6,570 nucleotides of DNA from an uncultured Ruminococcus sp. GTDB lineage: Bacteria > Bacillota > Clostridia > Oscillospirales > Acutalibacteraceae. The position numbers were made by a program, and so were the translations under genes. Positions within the stretch are counted from its first letter, which is position 1; the number at the start of each line of letters is the position of its first letter. Shown here piece after piece: positions 5,248 to 6,570 of the stretch. The notes beneath the pieces are model-generated. The model was given only the letters and a program-made list of their open reading frames with translations. It was not told the origin of the DNA and searched no databases. The stretch lies in the NCBI GenBank assembly GCA_902773265.1, contig CACYDZ010000279.1, positions 1 through 6,570 of the forward strand, written 5' to 3'.

Positions 5248-6408
5248 TTAAAAGACACTGGCAATATGTTCAATCTGGAAAGAATTTACACTGCTCATCA
5301 CATCATTGAGAAACAGTACAGTATCAATAGCATTGTTTCTGCAATAATAGGGAATATTACCGTCATAGGCAGTAAAGTCAATCACATGGATTTCGTGGTA
5401 ATGACCAATAAGCCAAGGGATAAAATCATTGCCGTAAGAATCCTTAATAACCAACAATTTTTGATTACTGCGGACATCAGAACAGATAATCTGCGTAACA
5501 GGGTTATCTCCGTAAAGAAAAAGCTGATAAGCGTCTGAGGTATTTTTGGCAGAAAGATTATAGATACTGTCATAAGTTTTGAAACTGCCGTTTTTGGTTT
5601 TCAGCATACGGATACGATAATCCATATCAATATCATAATAACGAAGAGTGTCAGCATTGTTTTTCAGAATTTCCAGATTTGTCACAGTATACATTGAACC
5701 GACAAAAGAGGAAATATCTGTATATTTACGGTTAGTGAGGAGAGTGGGGGAAAGGTCAGCCGAAGAACAGAACTGTTCATAAGCGTAATAACTTCCCAGA
5801 GTTGTCCAGCGATGGTCAGTTCGGAAAAAGATATATTCCTGTTTGTGTTTATTGAGTGTATCGAAAACAGGAACACTTTTTACAGAACTGTTATAATGCT
5901 GATAGATTTGGTGGATATACTCCTGTTGATTATTGCTTTGGACAATATTTTTCAGTCGTTGAGGTAGACCCAGAGCGATGTGTGAAGGGATAACCATACT
6001 ATATATATTCTGGACGGTTTCGGGTAAGTGTTGGCTGCAGTGATTTATCAGAGAGGCATAAGTTTCTGCATTTTTCTGATTGCCGTGAAACAGTTCAAAA
6101 GCCTGTTTATTCCAGACGAAGATATCTTCATTGAGATAATAACCATCATCGCCATTGTCAGGAATATCGTTTTTATTTTCCGTAGATTTCTGCGCATAAA
6201 TTTCCGAATTTTGTGTATCAGAAACTGAGTTTGGTTTCTCTTTTATCCAGTCTGAAACACAGGAAGATATTCCGATGATAACCATAACAACAACTGCCAT
6301 AACCAGCAGAATAATTATTATATTTTTCTGATTTTTTTGGCGTTGTAGAGTTTGCTTTTTCTTGCGTTGGCGATTTTTTTTGTGTTGTTCCAGAGAATGG
6401 TTATTCAT
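5248..6408 (-). CDS. DHHW family protein, membrane-anchored, AlgJ/AlgX-like fold
   Basis: The 386-residue product has a very basic N-terminus (residues 1-28, many Lys, Arg and Gln), one membrane helix (about 30-50, IIIILLVMAVVVMVIIG) and an extracytoplasmic domain, so it is a type II or signal-anchor protein facing outward. The family motif is at 195-209: FRTDHRWTTLGSYYA, with Asp198, His199 and Trp201; the usual second His is Arg200 here. A second block, LLVIKDSYGNDFIPWL (318-333), carries the Ser324 that would act as nucleophile in related SGNH-like hydrolases. The segments VIPSHIALGLPQRL and DIDTVLF-type ending also fit. DHHW proteins are related to the alginate acetylation proteins AlgJ and AlgX and may transfer or remove acyl groups on surface polymers, often beside an MBOAT gene; none is visible here. 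ATG at 6408 is preceded by AGGGAAA about 8 bases upstream. Function is inferred from the family. Confidence 0.88.
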   Translation of the reverse strand: MNNHSLEQHKKNRQRKKKQTLQRQKNQKNIIIILLVMAVVVMVIIGISSCVSDWIKEKPNSVSDTQNSEIYAQKSTENKNDIPDNGDDGYYLNEDIFVWNKQAFELFHGNQKNAETYASLINHCSQHLPETVQNIYSMVIPSHIALGLPQRLKNIVQSNNQQEYIHQIYQHYNSSVKSVPVFDTLNKHKQEYIFFRTDHRWTTLGSYYAYEQFCSSADLSPTLLTNRKYTDISSFVGSMYTVTNLEILKNNADTLRYYDIDMDYRIRMLKTKNGSFKTYDSIYNLSAKNTSDAYQLFLYGDNPVTQIICSDVRSNQKLLVIKDSYGNDFIPWLIGHYHEIHVIDFTAYDGNIPYYCRNNAIDTVLFLNDVMSSVNSFQIEHIASVF

Positions 6409-6466
6409 AGCAAATTTCCCTACTTTGTATTCAAAATAAATTTTACAGTTATTCTATAAGCAAAAG

Positions 6467-6498
6467 AAAAAACGCTTTCCATTTGAAAAGCGTTTTTT
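6467..6498 (-). terminator. Rho-independent terminator of the tRNA-Tyr transcript
   Basis: AAAAAACGCTTT (6467-6478) and AAAGCGTTTTTT (6487-6498) pair perfectly over 12 bp around an 8-base loop. On the minus strand the hairpin begins one base after the CCA end of the tRNA and finishes in a T-run followed by CTTTTGC. The near-symmetry would also allow + strand termination, but no + strand gene reads into it. The DHHW gene promoter must then lie between about 6409 and 6466, where I could not pick a convincing one. Confidence 0.88.
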
Positions 6499-6499
6499 C

Positions 6500-6570
6500 T
6501 GGTGGGAGATGGTGGATTCGAACCACCGAAGGCGAAGCCAGCAGATTTACAGTCTGTCCCCTTTGGCCAC
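6500..6570 (-). tRNA. tRNA-Tyr (anticodon GTA), 5' end outside the window
   Basis: On the minus strand the last 71 bases of a class II tRNA are present. Part of the D-arm (GTGGCCAAAGGGG) is followed by the anticodon loop CTGTAAA with GTA at 6548-6550. A long variable arm with a GGC-TTC-GCC hairpin follows, then the T-arm GGTGG-TTCGAAT-CCACC, the 3' acceptor strand and an encoded CCA at 6500-6502. The long variable arm and the GTA anticodon fit bacterial tRNA-Tyr. About 15 bases at the 5' end are missing. The outermost pair of the anticodon stem is A-C rather than a Watson-Crick pair. More tRNA genes may lie upstream on the minus strand, beyond the window. Confidence 0.96.

Noticed and set aside
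5231..5251. TTAAGGG/CCCTTTAA hairpin over the DHHW stop codon as a terminator
   Set aside because: The stem is short with a bulge, and no T-run follows on either strand.
5266..5538. 90-codon + strand open frame opposite the DHHW gene, and other antisense frames over sipL, spoIVA and the orphan gene
   Set aside because: Each lies antisense to, or in another frame of, a gene with clear family motifs or a good start, and none shows its own recognisable domain.
1..6570. CRISPR array, toxin-antitoxin pair or retron
   Set aside because: No regularly spaced direct repeats, no paired small overlapping genes and no reverse transcriptase motif were found.

Overview
The window looks like chromosomal DNA of a low-GC, endospore-forming member of the Clostridia. 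A Ruminococcus-like Oscillospiraceae host is my best guess from the style of the proteins; no rRNA or marker tree is available here. The main evidence is a full-length SpoIVA, a SipL-type DUF3794/LysM protein, a clostridial DHHW-family protein, AT-rich intergenic DNA and a tRNA-Tyr with an encoded CCA end.

Layout, left to right. Bases 1-133 are the right-hand end of an insertion sequence whose body lies outside the window. Next come a short intergenic repeat block and a sigma-E-like promoter. A two-gene operon on the + strand follows: sipL-like (316-1851), then spoIVA (1862-3340), with a 10-base gap and the spoIVA ribosome binding site overlapping the sipL stop. Both starts were moved downstream of the longest open frame to the ATGs with good Shine-Dalgarno spacing. 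The operon ends at a strong rho-independent terminator.

Bases 3341-4064 carry no credible intact gene. They hold that terminator, a 241-bp internally deleted derivative of the same insertion sequence (3414-3654, with 14-bp inverted ends and a 32-codon transposase remnant), a perfect 16-bp hairpin that reads as a minus-strand terminator, and a very AT-rich stretch with a long imperfect palindrome. A lone + strand gene (4065-5138) follows. It encodes a 357-residue protein I cannot assign; its C-terminal third has the look of a degenerate phospholipase-D-like sensor/effector domain, but no catalytic motif is visible. It converges on a minus-strand DHHW-family membrane-anchored protein (5248-6408), and the gap between them holds a second, diverged copy of the intergenic repeat block. 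The window ends with a minus-strand tRNA-Tyr(GTA), truncated at its 5' end, and its terminator.

How the genes work together. SpoIVA is the ATP-hydrolysing protein that polymerises on the outer forespore membrane to found the spore coat. SipL is known in Clostridioides difficile to bind SpoIVA through its LysM domain and bring it to the forespore. Here the two partners are adjacent and probably co-transcribed in the mother cell. The DHHW protein probably acts at the cell surface, and nothing ties it to the operon. No complete new multi-gene system can be demonstrated. The least understood items are the 357-residue orphan, the IS-derived miniature element lodged between two inward-facing terminators, and the repeated intergenic block.
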